64,000 nucleotides of DNA, taken from assembly GCA_963809925.1 (NCBI GenBank), contig CAWELH010000002.1:310001-374000 (forward strand), written 5' to 3'. Origin of the DNA: DASQZK01 sp963809925. GTDB taxonomy: Bacteria; Bacteroidota; Bacteroidia; Bacteroidales; GCA-2748055. How positions within the stretch are numbered: the first letter of the stretch is position 1; each line of letters opens with the position of its first letter. The translations under genes were made by a program, and so were the position numbers. The notes under the pieces are model-generated. The model saw only the letters and a list, made by a program, of their open reading frames with translations, searched no databases and was not told the DNA's origin. Positions 42,389 through 51,793 of the stretch are shown here, piece after piece.

Positions 42389-42613
42389 ATTGTGCCCTTA
42401 CAATATTGTTCTTATATACTATATTCAGGGGATCCCACCCCCCGCCCGCCACCCTTAATGCTCCGAAAGAACAAATCTCAGCTACACTCCACGATGTTAT
42501 TAAGCAGAGCGCAAAAATAAATGTTCAAGTCTAACCAGGTTCCCCCGTGCCCCCCGATTAAACCTTAATGTGAAATACGACTGAATATCAGCCAGGACAA
42601 AAGCGTTTTTTTA
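42389..42613 (+). repeat. Conserved 230-bp intergenic element, copy B
   Basis: The partner of 11656-11887, same strand, about 80% identical over its full length. It is flanked on its left by the same repeat modules as copy A. No intact ORF. See copy A for conserved blocks. Confidence 0.8.
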
Positions 42614-42650
42614 GAACATCCCAGATTCAGTAACTCACTAAATTGAAGTG

Positions 42651-42699
42651 ATGGGGTGATGGGGTGATGAAGTTAGGAAGTTAGGAAGTTAGCGAAGTT
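42651..42699 (+). repeat. GATGGGGT/GGAAGTTA simple repeats before the array
   Basis: GTGATGGG repeats are followed by GAAGTTAG octamers and AGCGAAGTT. The same order heads the modules at 11.4 kb and, inverted, at 22.1 kb. Confidence 0.7.
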
Positions 42700-43520
42700 C
42701 TATAGGTCACTCTTCAATTCACCAATTCACCAAATCACCAAATCACTAAATAAGAAGTGCTGGAGTGAAAGATGTCCTTTAAATCACTCTTCAATTCACC
42801 AAACCGCGTCCGCCGTAGCTTCAGCGAAGGTGGGTCACCAAATAAGAAGTGATAGAGTTATGGAGTTATGATGTGATCAGGAGACAGGTATGACGAAGTG
42901 TTCTTTAAATCACTCTTCAATTCACCAAACCGCGTCCGCCGTAGCTTCAGCGAAGGTGGGTCACCAAATAAGAAGTGATAGAGTTATGGAGTTATGATGT
43001 GATCAGGAGACAGGTATGACGAAGTGTTCTTTAAATCACTCTTCAATTCACCAAATCACCAAATCACCAATTCACTAAATAAGAAGTGCTGGAGTGAGAG
43101 ATGTCCTTTAAATCACTCTTCAATTCACCAAACCGCGTCCGCCGTAGCTTCAGCGAAGGTGGGTCACCAAATAAGAAGTGATAGAGTTATGGAGTTATGA
43201 TGTGATCAGGAGACAGGTATGACGAAGTGTTCTTTAAATCACTCTTCAATTCACCAAATCACCAAATCACCAAATCACTAAATAAGAAGTGCTAAAGTGA
43301 GAGATGTCCTTTAAATCACTCTTCAATTCACCAAATCACCAAATCACCAATTCACTAAATAAGAAGTGCTGGAGTGAGAAATGTCCTTTAAATCACTCTT
43401 CAATTCACCAATTCACCAAATCACCAAATCACTAAATAAGAAGTGCTGGAGTGAGAGATGTCCTTTAAATCACTCTTCAATTCACCAAATCACCAAATCA
43501 CCAAATCACTAAATAATTAG
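42700..43520 (+). repeat. Interleaved array of 77-bp (A) and 126-bp (B) modules
   Basis: Modules start at 42700, 42777, 42903, 43029, 43106, 43232, 43309, 43386 and 43463, giving the order A B B A B A A A A'. The lengths are exactly 77 or 126 bp. Both begin CTTTAAATCACTCTTCAATT. A continues with 9-bp CACCAAATC units and ends AAGAAGTGCTGGAGTGAGAG. B instead carries CGTCCGCCGTAGCTTCAGCG, TCACCAAATAAGAAGTG and GTTATGATGTGATCAGG. Stops in all frames exclude coding. The remaining gap to fur (43521-43705) is AT-rich. Confidence 0.92.
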
Positions 43521-43705
43521 GTGCTGGGGATGTGAAATTGTTACCGCCAAGGTTACACACCGGCCCACACAGGATCTTTTTGTATGCTTTTACGGATACT
43601 ATTTTCTTGATTTTTCAGTTTTCTTATTTAAATTTCTTTTAAACAATATTTCTATCTCATAAATTTTTAGTTATTTTGACAAGCTATTTTTAATTAGACT
43701 AAGTT

Positions 43706-44155
43706 ATGGTCAGTGAAGAAACCAAAGAAACCGTAAAAAAGATATTTACCGAGTATCTTGAAAAGAAAGGTCACAGGAAAACGCCGGAACGCTATGCGAT
43801 CCTGGATGAGATATATTCGCGTGACGGGCATTTCGATATTGAGTCGCTATATATTTTCATGAAGAATAAAAATTACAGGGTGAGCAGGGCGACACTTTAT
43901 AATACCATTGAGTTGCTGCTGGACTGCAACCTGGTTGTCAAACATCAATTCGGAAAAAATATTGCCCAGTTTGAAAAAGCCTACCGCTGCATGCAGCATG
44001 ACCATCTTATCGATTTGAATACAGGTAAGGTCATCGAATTTTGTGACCCCCGTATTGATGAGATCATCCGGACCGCCTGTGAACTGAATAATTTCGATCC
44101 TTCCCATCATTCACTTTATATTTACGGCAGAAGTAAAGAACATAAAGAAGCCTGA
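43706..44155 (+). CDS. Fur-family transcriptional regulator lacking the CxxC zinc motif
   Basis: 149 residues. N-terminal winged HTH (about 1-85: HRKTPERYAILDEI, RVSRATLYNTIELLLDCNLV), then the dimerisation/metal domain with MQHDHLIDLNTGKVIEF and HHSLYIYGR. The central HDH and glutamate are kept. Most Fur proteins have a CxxC here (DHLICxxCGK); this one reads DHLIDLNTG, so the structural zinc site is altered. Metal and targets (Fe, Mn, Zn or peroxide) cannot be told. A terminator follows. The large repeat array lies upstream, with 185 bp between. Confidence 0.92.
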   Translation: MVSEETKETVKKIFTEYLEKKGHRKTPERYAILDEIYSRDGHFDIESLYIFMKNKNYRVSRATLYNTIELLLDCNLVVKHQFGKNIAQFEKAYRCMQHDHLIDLNTGKVIEFCDPRIDEIIRTACELNNFDPSHHSLYIYGRSKEHKEA

Positions 44156-44186
44156 TGAAAAAACTTTTTTTACATCTTTGTTCCTG

Positions 44187-44218
44187 AAAAATCCCTCATG
44201 CTGAGGGATTTTTTTTAT
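44187..44218 (+). terminator. Rho-independent terminator after the Fur-family gene
   Basis: A perfect 12-bp stem (AAAAATCCCTCA / TGAGGGATTTTT) with a 3-nt loop and a run of T. Confidence 0.92.
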
Positions 44219-44390
44219 CTTTATCCAAACTACGGATTACTCGTATAGATTTGTAAATACGCAGGGACACAACTCGTTAAAAATTCTTTTATCCTGTCCT
44301 TGCGTTTTTGTGTGTTTAAATTAACCGGCCGTTTTGTGGTCATTTCCGACGGTTGAGAACCGGACGATATTCACAGCGGGCACTATAACA

Positions 44391-45662
44391 ATGAAAGAAA
44401 TGAAAATTGATGTCATTTTAGGTTTACAATGGGGCGATGAAGGAAAAGGTAAGATCGTTGACGTTCTTTCACCGGTATATGATGTGATCACCAGGTTTCA
44501 GGGTGGTCCCAATGCCGGTCATACCCTCGAATTCAACAATATCAAGCACGTGCTTCACAACATTCCGTCGGGAATATTCAGGGAAAATACCATCAATCTG
44601 ATCGGGAATGGTGTTGTGCTGGATCCGGTCATCTTCAGAAGAGAAATCGAAGCACTGGAGAAGCTGGGTGTAGATCCTACCCGCAACCTGCTAATTTCAC
44701 GGAAGGCACATTTGATTCTTCCATCACACCGCGCACTCGATGCAGCATCCGAAAAGGCTAAAGGAAAGACAAAAATCGGGTCTACCTTAAAAGGCATCGG
44801 ACCCACATATATGGACAAAACCGGGCGCAACGGTCTTCGGGTCGGTGACATTGAACTTGACCTTAGGGCCAGGTACAATGCACTTCTTGAAAAACACAGA
44901 AGTCTTCTCTCGATGTACGACTACGAATATGATGCGACAGCCGATGAAAAAGAATGGTTCGAATGCATTGAGACGCTTAAAAGATTTAAGTTTGTAGACA
45001 GCGAGCATTTGGTGAATCAATACCTTCACGACGGAAAACGCCTCCTTGCCGAAGGGGCACAGGGCACACTCCTCGATATCGATTTTGGGTCTTATCCCTT
45101 CGTAACCTCATCAAACACGATCTGTGCCGGTGCATGCACCGGTCTCGGTGTTGCACCATCAAAGATCGGCGAAGTCCTGGGTATTTTTAAAGCATACTGC
45201 ACCCGCGTCGGTAGCGGTCCCTTCCCTACCGAATTATTAGAAGGCATCGGAGAGAAACTCAGGACTGAAGGTCACGAATTCGGATCTACAACCGGCCGGC
45301 CGAGGCGCTGCGGCTGGGTCGACCTTGTTGCACTTCGCTACAGTATCATGCTCAATGGCGTCACGCAGCTGGTTATGACAAAAGCCGATGTGCTCGATTC
45401 ATTCGAAACCATTAATGTCGCCACTGCCTATAAAAAAGACGGTAAGATCATCAATGAATTCCCTTACCTGCTTACCGACGACACCGAGCCCGTGTATAAA
45501 ACACTCAAAGGCTGGAATACAAGCCTGACTGCTCTACGGTCCAAAGAAGACTTCCCTGAGGAACTGAACGATTACATCTCTTTTCTGGAGAAAGAGTTGG
45601 GGGTGCCGGTGACGTTTGTGTCGGTGGGACCTGACAGGGAGCAGATTATTAGGATGAGGTGA
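44391..45662 (+). CDS. purA: Adenylosuccinate synthetase
   Basis: 423 residues from ATG 44391 (MKEMKIDVILGLQWGDEGKG); the frame extends to 44334 without a suitable start. P-loop-like QWGDEGKGK, GGPNAGHT, KGIGPTYMDKTGRNGLR, TLLDIDFGSYPFVTSSNT, TRVGSGPFPTEL, EFGSTTGRPRRCGWVD and VSVGPDR are all present. It joins IMP and aspartate with GTP in AMP synthesis. Full length, no anomaly. Followed by repeat DNA. Confidence 0.97.
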   Translation: MKEMKIDVILGLQWGDEGKGKIVDVLSPVYDVITRFQGGPNAGHTLEFNNIKHVLHNIPSGIFRENTINLIGNGVVLDPVIFRREIEALEKLGVDPTRNLLISRKAHLILPSHRALDAASEKAKGKTKIGSTLKGIGPTYMDKTGRNGLRVGDIELDLRARYNALLEKHRSLLSMYDYEYDATADEKEWFECIETLKRFKFVDSEHLVNQYLHDGKRLLAEGAQGTLLDIDFGSYPFVTSSNTICAGACTGLGVAPSKIGEVLGIFKAYCTRVGSGPFPTELLEGIGEKLRTEGHEFGSTTGRPRRCGWVDLVALRYSIMLNGVTQLVMTKADVLDSFETINVATAYKKDGKIINEFPYLLTDDTEPVYKTLKGWNTSLTALRSKEDFPEELNDYISFLEKELGVPVTFVSVGPDREQIIRMR

Positions 45663-45664
45663 GG

Positions 45665-45830
45665 GAAGGAGTTAGAGAGTTAGAGAGTTAGGAAGTTAGG
45701 GATGTCCTTTAAATCACTCTTCAATTCACTAAACCGCGTCCGCCGTAGCTTTTGCGAAGGTGGATCACCAAACCGCCTCTGACGAAGCTTGCGCCCACCG
45801 CTAACCGCGTAGGAAGGTCACTAAATAATA
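45665..45830 (+). repeat. Intergenic repeat module after purA
   Basis: GAGTTAGA octamers, then GATGTCCTTTAAATCACTCT and CGTCCGCCGTAGCTTTTGCG, GAAGCTTGCGCCCACCGC and GGTCACTAAATAA: the head of an A/B-type module followed by the G+C-rich core. It lies directly before the ATG of the next gene (45848). Confidence 0.8.
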
Positions 45831-45847
45831 GTAACAGAACTAAGAGG

Positions 45848-46768
45848 ATGAAAAAGGCATTATTGTTTCTGGCCTGCATTTTGATATTCTCTGTACCCGG
45901 CCGGTCACAATCTGTAGATCTGAAATATCATCCGGTACCGGGAACGGCATACCGACTCGAATCCAATATGCATACGGTGATGGTCCAGAAAATAATGGGC
46001 ATCGACCAGGAAATATTTATGGACATGCTGATGGTTCTCGATGGTGAAATCGAAGGTGTCAGTAACGGAATTTACCGTATCCTGTACAGGTATAAAAAAC
46101 TGAAAATCTCCACAACTTCCGCTATGTTTGCTGTGGAAATAGACACCGACGGTGAAGACAATGAGCAGAATAACATGATGAGTATCCTTATCGATAAGCC
46201 ATTTTTTGTATTTGTCAATGAGCTTGGTACCATTACCGATGTCGAGGGGCTGGAATCCATTATTGATGGAGTGAATACCCTGGCTGATTTGGATTCTGCC
46301 ACAAGGGAACAGTACAAGATATCGATGACCGAATCATTTGGCAGAGAAACGTTTATGAACAACATGAAACAGGTTTCACTCCCATTTCCTGACAAACCGG
46401 TAAAACTTGGTGAATCATGGACTTTCGATTATTCCACCACCTCATCCAATATCGTTTTGGAACTTCAAAATATGGCTGTTCTGAAAGAAGTAAACCGCAA
46501 TTCCGCTCTTGTGAGGATTAATAGCACCATGAAAACTCCTGAAAATGACACCATAAACATGAATGGCAATAATGGCAATATCAGGATGTCGGGCCAGCAG
46601 CTCTCAGAGGTTCAGATAGAACCTTCTACAGGACTCATCATTGAAAGCAATGTCTCACAAGATATTAAAGGACGCTTACTCTTTAAAGATTCCACTTTCT
46701 CCGAGGAATCTATGGATATTCCAATGACAATGACTACTAAGATCAACGTCACACTCACGCACCTGTAA
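45848..46768 (+). CDS. Secreted DUF6263-like protein
   Basis: 306 residues from ATG 45848 (after AGAGG); the longer frame to 45752 reads through repeat DNA. Signal peptide (1-19). The body is strand-rich: LKYHPVPGTAYRLES, MVLDGEIEGVSNGIYRILYRY, then DKPVKLGESWTFDYST and EVQIEPSTGLIIESN. The layout (early glycine-rich strand, LGESW motif and late IEPSTGLI) resembles DUF6263, a family of unknown function. Repeat DNA ends 17 bp before the start, so its promoter may lie inside a repeat. Confidence 0.7.
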   Translation: MKKALLFLACILIFSVPGRSQSVDLKYHPVPGTAYRLESNMHTVMVQKIMGIDQEIFMDMLMVLDGEIEGVSNGIYRILYRYKKLKISTTSAMFAVEIDTDGEDNEQNNMMSILIDKPFFVFVNELGTITDVEGLESIIDGVNTLADLDSATREQYKISMTESFGRETFMNNMKQVSLPFPDKPVKLGESWTFDYSTTSSNIVLELQNMAVLKEVNRNSALVRINSTMKTPENDTINMNGNNGNIRMSGQQLSEVQIEPSTGLIIESNVSQDIKGRLLFKDSTFSEESMDIPMTMTTKINVTLTHL

Positions 46769-46946
46769 CACTGAAGCAGGTGGATCACTGCTGGTCTGAT
46801 ACCCAGATTATATTCCAAAATCCCGCTCCATCCCTTTTCGAAGAAACCATCTTATTGCTGAAACCAAATCTGTTAAATAAAAGTAAAAGAAATCCTGGGT
46901 GCATTTTCGAAGAACTACCTAATTTTTAGTTTGGAACAGCAAGTCG

Positions 46947-49900
46947 ATGTTTGAGAAGTTCATGTATTCGGGAGACGTATCACAAAAAGAGAAGAAAATG
47001 AAATCGGAAGATATCGGGGCTGTTACCTATAAATTACTACTTCAATCCCCCGGCGAACCCAAACTTATCCTTGAAAGGAAAACAGGTCGGATCATTGCTC
47101 TTAATGTTGCCGCTGAGGACCTGCTTAACCTGCATAATCGGGATCCCTTACCTGCCATTACAGAACTTATTGAAAACCCCGGCAAAACCAAACTCCCGGA
47201 GATACTCAACAGTACGGATGACTGGTTTTCTGATTTCGCTGAATTAAGAATTCGCGGAATGCACCACGACCTGCCCGTTTTATACTGGGCATTCCTGGCC
47301 CCTCCTGTTTCAGCAGGTAACTTTATCATAGCTATTGTAAATGATTCAGCCAATAAACCCAACGAAGAAGAAAATAACCAGGAACGGTTAAATCTGCTCG
47401 AAAGCCTGCTCGAAACTATACCACATCCTATTTTTTATCAAGATTCGAAGGGGAACTATCTTGGCGGGAATCGATATTTTGCGGAAGAAATCATCGGTAT
47501 ACCAATGCAAGAAATCCGGGGACATAAGATCCTGGATTTCGGGACGACAAGTTTGGATGAGCATACTGATCTGATCCGAAACTCCGACATGGAGGATTTG
47601 AAATCCGGTAAGCCCGTGTCTTATCATATATCAATTAAATCAAATAAAAAACAGCAGAAGGATTATACCATATACAAGGCACCTATAAATTTGCCGGGTA
47701 GTGACAACCAAGGTTTTGTCGGAATCATGGTCGATACTACAGAGCTCCACCAGGCAACAAGGAAAGCGCTTGAAGGGGAAGAAAAGCTTCGAGAGATCTT
47801 CGAGAATATTACAGAGATTTACTTTGAAACTGCCATTGACGGTACCGTTTTATATACTAGTCCTTCCGTGAGATCCATTACAGGATACGCGAAAGAGGAG
47901 CTTGAAGGGTCATCAATCGCTACGATCTACCGTAATATGGAGGATCGGGCCAGGTACCTGCAGGCACTAGGCGATAAAGGATATGTGAAAGATTACCTTA
48001 TGTATCTCCTCGACAAATCAGACAATGTTCATGCCTGCCTGATTAACTCGAAGCTACTCAGGAACAAAGATCAGAAACCCTTGAAGATCATCGGTACGCT
48101 CAGGGATGTCACAGAAAATCACAGGTTCCAGGAGGCTCTTACAGAAAGTGAACTTAAACACCGGGTCCTTCTTGAGAATGCGGGGGCACAGATCGTTTAT
48201 ACAAACAATGAGGGAAATATTATACTCATTAATCGTACAGCAACGGAATTTATCGGATTCGCCCCCGAAAATCTCATAGGGAAAAATGTCGGCGACATAT
48301 ATAAACATCATCATGCCGACATTCTGCTTGAGAAAATCAACCAGGTACTCCTTTCCAAAAAAGGAACGCTTACTGAAACACAAATTACTGAAAACAATCA
48401 ATCATTCTGGTTCCTGATCAACTTTCAGCCTGTTATCGATCATTCTGGCCAGGTGACAGGCATCGTAGTGATTTCGAGTGACATTACCGACAAAAAGGTC
48501 TCAGAGCTCGAAATGCACAAACTTTCCCAGGCTATAGAACAGAGCACGGCTCTCATCATGATCACGGGTATCGACGGTATCATAGAATACGTCAATCCCC
48601 GCTATTCGGAGGTCACCGGTTATTCTTTCCGGGAAGTAGCTGGCAAATATGCATTCCGCTACTCTGCCGGAAAAAAACGATCGGATGAATACCTCAGTGC
48701 GTGGAACGTGGTCAGGTCCGGCAAGACATGGGAAGGTGAGATCCAGGATTCCACGAAGGATGGTGAAAAAAGGTGGCTGAAGGTAATCACCTCACCGATT
48801 TCCAACAGTGATGGAAGAATTGTCAGCATGCTATCTGTAATGGAAGATGTCACCACAGGAAAGAAATCAGAGGAAAAGGAGAAGAAAATCAGGAGAAACC
48901 TTGTCATTCTCAATGAAACCGCAATAAAAATTCTGGCGCTCCCATCTAATGGTGATATCTTTAGTATCATTGGGGATCAGCTGAAAAAGATCAATCCTGA
49001 TTGTGCCTTCACCTTAACCTCTTATGTTACCAGGAAAAATCAACTGAAGACCGAATATATTCATGCAGGACAGAATTTCATTGATACCTTCTTCCGGCTC
49101 ACCTCGTTTAAACTCCGGGGCATGAGCGTTAGTGTTCCTGAAGAGATCCAGAATGAACTCCTGGCCGGAGAATTTAGAGAAATAAAAGGGGGCTTGTACG
49201 ATTTATTCTACGGTACTCTTCCAAAAAAATTATGTGTTAGGACTGAGAAAGTATTAAAATTAAATAAATTCTATTCGCGCGGTATATCACACAAGGGTAA
49301 CCTTCTGGGAAATTTAACAATTGTGACTTTCACTGGACAGCCGGATATCGACATAGATTTGATCGATACACTAATCATTCAGGCTTCTTTTGGAATAGAG
49401 CGAATGAAGCTTGAGGAGGAATTGCGCACGGCAAAGGAGTCAGCGGAAGAAATGAACCACCTTAAATCCGTTTTCCTCGCCAATATGAGTCATGAACTCC
49501 GTACACCACTGAATGGTATCCTGGGCTTCTCAGAGCTTCTGACAGATCACGTCGAAAATCCGAGATTCCGGGAAATGGCCTCAGTAATAAACCGAAGCGG
49601 GATCAGGCTGCTTGATACGCTGAACACCATCCTCGACTTTTCAACCATTGAGTCAAAAAATGTCACCCTTAAATACTCACAGGAAAACATTATCATATTG
49701 CTGAAAGGTATCGTCGGTAAATTTATGGACGAAGCATCTAAAAAAGGTATATCCCTGAAGTACGATCCTCCACGTTCCGCACTCCAAGGATTTATTGTTA
49801 AAAATATCCTTGAAAAGATCATTGACCAGCTCCTGTCTAATGCCATTAAATTCACCAATTCCGGTTCAGTAGTCCTGCGGGTAAATCATAAGGGGAAGAA

Positions 49901-50171
49901 AGGAAAAAGAATGCTGGAGATCAGAGTTATCGATACCGGTATTGGAATTCCTGCATCTGAACAAGCCCATATCTTTGAAGAATTCAGACAGGCCAGCGAA
50001 GGTTTTACCCGAAAGTTTGAGGGCACCGGATTGGGACTTACTATCTGCAGAAAATTCACCACCATGCTCGATGGCCAAATGTCAGTCGAGTCTGAGCCAG
50101 GCAAAGGATCAACCTTCATCCTTCTCATTCCCGTATACAGCATGGACCCCAATGAACAAAGTAAGACATAG
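46947..50171 (+). CDS. Five-PAS sensor histidine kinase, soluble
   Basis: 1074 residues without a membrane segment. Domains: divergent PAS (about 20-120), PAS (149-275), PAS (281-395), PAS (403-520), PAS/PAC (527-640), a GAF-like region (650-820), HisKA with the phospho-histidine in FLANMSHELRTPLNGILGF (about H849) and HATPase_c (about 950-1065: NAIKFTNSG, DTGIGIPASE, GTGLGLTIC). A sensor for a cytoplasmic signal such as redox, a ligand or light. No receiver domain or response regulator gene adjacent. ATG 46947 is assumed; ATGs at 46962 and 46998 are alternatives. Confidence 0.92.
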   Translation: MFEKFMYSGDVSQKEKKMKSEDIGAVTYKLLLQSPGEPKLILERKTGRIIALNVAAEDLLNLHNRDPLPAITELIENPGKTKLPEILNSTDDWFSDFAELRIRGMHHDLPVLYWAFLAPPVSAGNFIIAIVNDSANKPNEEENNQERLNLLESLLETIPHPIFYQDSKGNYLGGNRYFAEEIIGIPMQEIRGHKILDFGTTSLDEHTDLIRNSDMEDLKSGKPVSYHISIKSNKKQQKDYTIYKAPINLPGSDNQGFVGIMVDTTELHQATRKALEGEEKLREIFENITEIYFETAIDGTVLYTSPSVRSITGYAKEELEGSSIATIYRNMEDRARYLQALGDKGYVKDYLMYLLDKSDNVHACLINSKLLRNKDQKPLKIIGTLRDVTENHRFQEALTESELKHRVLLENAGAQIVYTNNEGNIILINRTATEFIGFAPENLIGKNVGDIYKHHHADILLEKINQVLLSKKGTLTETQITENNQSFWFLINFQPVIDHSGQVTGIVVISSDITDKKVSELEMHKLSQAIEQSTALIMITGIDGIIEYVNPRYSEVTGYSFREVAGKYAFRYSAGKKRSDEYLSAWNVVRSGKTWEGEIQDSTKDGEKRWLKVITSPISNSDGRIVSMLSVMEDVTTGKKSEEKEKKIRRNLVILNETAIKILALPSNGDIFSIIGDQLKKINPDCAFTLTSYVTRKNQLKTEYIHAGQNFIDTFFRLTSFKLRGMSVSVPEEIQNELLAGEFREIKGGLYDLFYGTLPKKLCVRTEKVLKLNKFYSRGISHKGNLLGNLTIVTFTGQPDIDIDLIDTLIIQASFGIERMKLEEELRTAKESAEEMNHLKSVFLANMSHELRTPLNGILGFSELLTDHVENPRFREMASVINRSGIRLLDTLNTILDFSTIESKNVTLKYSQENIIILLKGIVGKFMDEASKKGISLKYDPPRSALQGFIVKNILEKIIDQLLSNAIKFTNSGSVVLRVNHKGKKGKRMLEIRVIDTGIGIPASEQAHIFEEFRQASEGFTRKFEGTGLGLTICRKFTTMLDGQMSVESEPGKGSTFILLIPVYSMDPNEQSKT

Positions 50172-50239
50172 TACGTTCAACTAAAATCGGGGGTTTTACC
50201 TAAATCTTCGTTTTTTCTGCAAAAAAAACTTACAGGTAT

Positions 50240-50269
50240 ATTGTATAACTGGAAAAAAGCGTATTTTTG
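50240..50269 (+). promoter_or_regulatory. Candidate promoter of the polyamine operon
   Basis: ATTG (50240-50243), 18 bp, TATTTTTG (50262-50269), which matches TAnnTTTG. It lies 54 bp before the ATG at 50324. Confidence 0.5.
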
Positions 50270-50323
50270 ACCGCCATTATAAAAATAAAACTTTATGGTT
50301 AACGTCTTCACTTAATTAAGTAA

Positions 50324-50929
50324 ATGAAAAACAAGCAATTAAACACATTGCTAAGGCCTGAATTAGCCCAGGCCGGCGGCTTTCAAAAAAACCTCGTTGT
50401 TGGCAACAGGATTCCCAGAGATTACTTTGTCACCACAGGTTCCGGAGAAAGTGATATCACGGTTCATGCCGGATCTTACCATTTAGCTCTCAAATCTGCA
50501 GGAATCGAAATGGCTAATATAATGACCTACTCTTCAATTCTCCCAGGAATAGCAAACGAAATACCCAAGCCGGCTCATACTACACATGGCGCTGTTGTGG
50601 AGTCTATCATGGCTGTATCAAATGGTACAAAGGGTGAACTTCTCAACGCCGGAATTATTTACGGATGGTTACACAACCGATATACGAACGAGAAGTTTGG
50701 CGGATTGGTTTGCGAACACAATGGAAATTACACAGATGAAGAGATCAGGTTTAAACTGAGGGAGAGTCTCAATGAACTTTATATCAACGGATTCGAAGAA
50801 CAGTTTACGCTGAGCGATATCCATCTGATCTCAAAGTCGTGTCAGCCTGAAAAAAATTTCGGGACTGCATTAGTAGCCCTCTGTTTCACGAGCTACGTAT
50901 ATCCTATTCTGGATTTTCCGTCTAATTGA
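50324..50929 (+). CDS. pdaD: Pyruvoyl-dependent arginine decarboxylase
   Basis: 201 residues. The self-cleaving proenzyme type: the Ser70-Ser71 pair in IMTYSSILPG is where the chain splits and the pyruvoyl group forms at the second serine. Others: RDYFVTTGSGESD, GAVVESIMAVSNG and GGLVCEHNGNY. It converts arginine to agmatine. It is 8 bp before the agmatinase gene, so arginine to agmatine to putrescine is coded as a unit. Full length for the family. Confidence 0.94.
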   Translation: MKNKQLNTLLRPELAQAGGFQKNLVVGNRIPRDYFVTTGSGESDITVHAGSYHLALKSAGIEMANIMTYSSILPGIANEIPKPAHTTHGAVVESIMAVSNGTKGELLNAGIIYGWLHNRYTNEKFGGLVCEHNGNYTDEEIRFKLRESLNELYINGFEEQFTLSDIHLISKSCQPEKNFGTALVALCFTSYVYPILDFPSN

Positions 50930-50937
50930 TTAATTAT

Positions 50938-51789
50938 ATGCAGAATTACGGAGGACTGTCTGAAGAATATACGCTGTATCATTCTTCAGACATCATCATT
51001 ATTCCTGTACCCTATGATGGTACGAGTACCTGGGGCAAAGGTGCTGACAGAGGACCCGAGGCCATTCTGGAAGCTTCGGCAAATATGGAACTTTACGACA
51101 TAGAAACGGATTCTGAAGTATACCTGAAAGGCATTCATACAACCCCAGGCATCACCACGCCTGGTAGTCCGGAAATGCTAGCCCCCATGGTAAAGGAAAA
51201 GGTAGGCTCCGTTTTTGCCGATCACAAATTACCTGTTATCATCGGCGGAGAACATTCGGTTAGCATTGGCGCTTTTCAGGCCGCAGCCGGATCCTTCGAC
51301 AATCTCACTATCCTTCAGATCGATGCACATGCGGATCTCAGAGAGTCATACGATGGAACCACGTTCAACCATGCCTGTATTATGGCAAGGGCACGTGAAC
51401 TGGCCCCGATCGTACAGGTAGGCATCCGTAGTATGAGTGTGGAGGAAAAAGAGAATATGGATTATTCCCGTGCTTTCTTTGCCCACAAAATGTATGGCAG
51501 CAGTGATTGGCAGGAAAAAGCCCTTGAACTGCTGACACAAAATGTCTATATCACCATCGACCTTGATGCGTTTGATCCTGCATACGTTCCGGCAACAGGC
51601 ACTCCTGAACCCGGCGGACTGGATTATTACACTGTTCTTGCTTTTTTGAAAAAAGTAAATGAGCGATACAATATAATCGGTTTCGATGTTGTGGAATTAT
51701 GCCCGGTTGAAGGGATGAGGGCTTCGGATTTCCTGGCAACAAAACTCATTTACCAGCTGTTGAGTTATAAATATTCAGAAAATAAATAA
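50938..51789 (+). CDS. speB: Agmatinase (ureohydrolase family)
   Basis: 283 residues from ATG 50938; a TTG at 50926 would overlap the previous stop. Binuclear Mn site: GGEHSVSIGAF, LQIDAHADLRESY, FNHACIMARA, ITIDLDAFDPAYVPATGTPEPGG (as separate short motifs ITIDLDAFDPA and PATGTPEPGG) and FDVVELCPVE. It hydrolyses agmatine to putrescine and urea. It shares the operon with the arginine decarboxylase and the deoxyhypusine-synthase-like gene 4 bp downstream. Confidence 0.95.
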   Translation: MQNYGGLSEEYTLYHSSDIIIIPVPYDGTSTWGKGADRGPEAILEASANMELYDIETDSEVYLKGIHTTPGITTPGSPEMLAPMVKEKVGSVFADHKLPVIIGGEHSVSIGAFQAAAGSFDNLTILQIDAHADLRESYDGTTFNHACIMARARELAPIVQVGIRSMSVEEKENMDYSRAFFAHKMYGSSDWQEKALELLTQNVYITIDLDAFDPAYVPATGTPEPGGLDYYTVLAFLKKVNERYNIIGFDVVELCPVEGMRASDFLATKLIYQLLSYKYSENK

Positions 51790-51793
51790 AGTC

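Noticed and set aside
42700..43520. CRISPR array or repeat-coding ORF
   Set aside because: Whole modules repeat, with no unique spacers, and stops occur in all frames.
45752..45847. N-terminal extension of the DUF6263-like gene
   Set aside because: The extension is repeat DNA and would bury the signal peptide.
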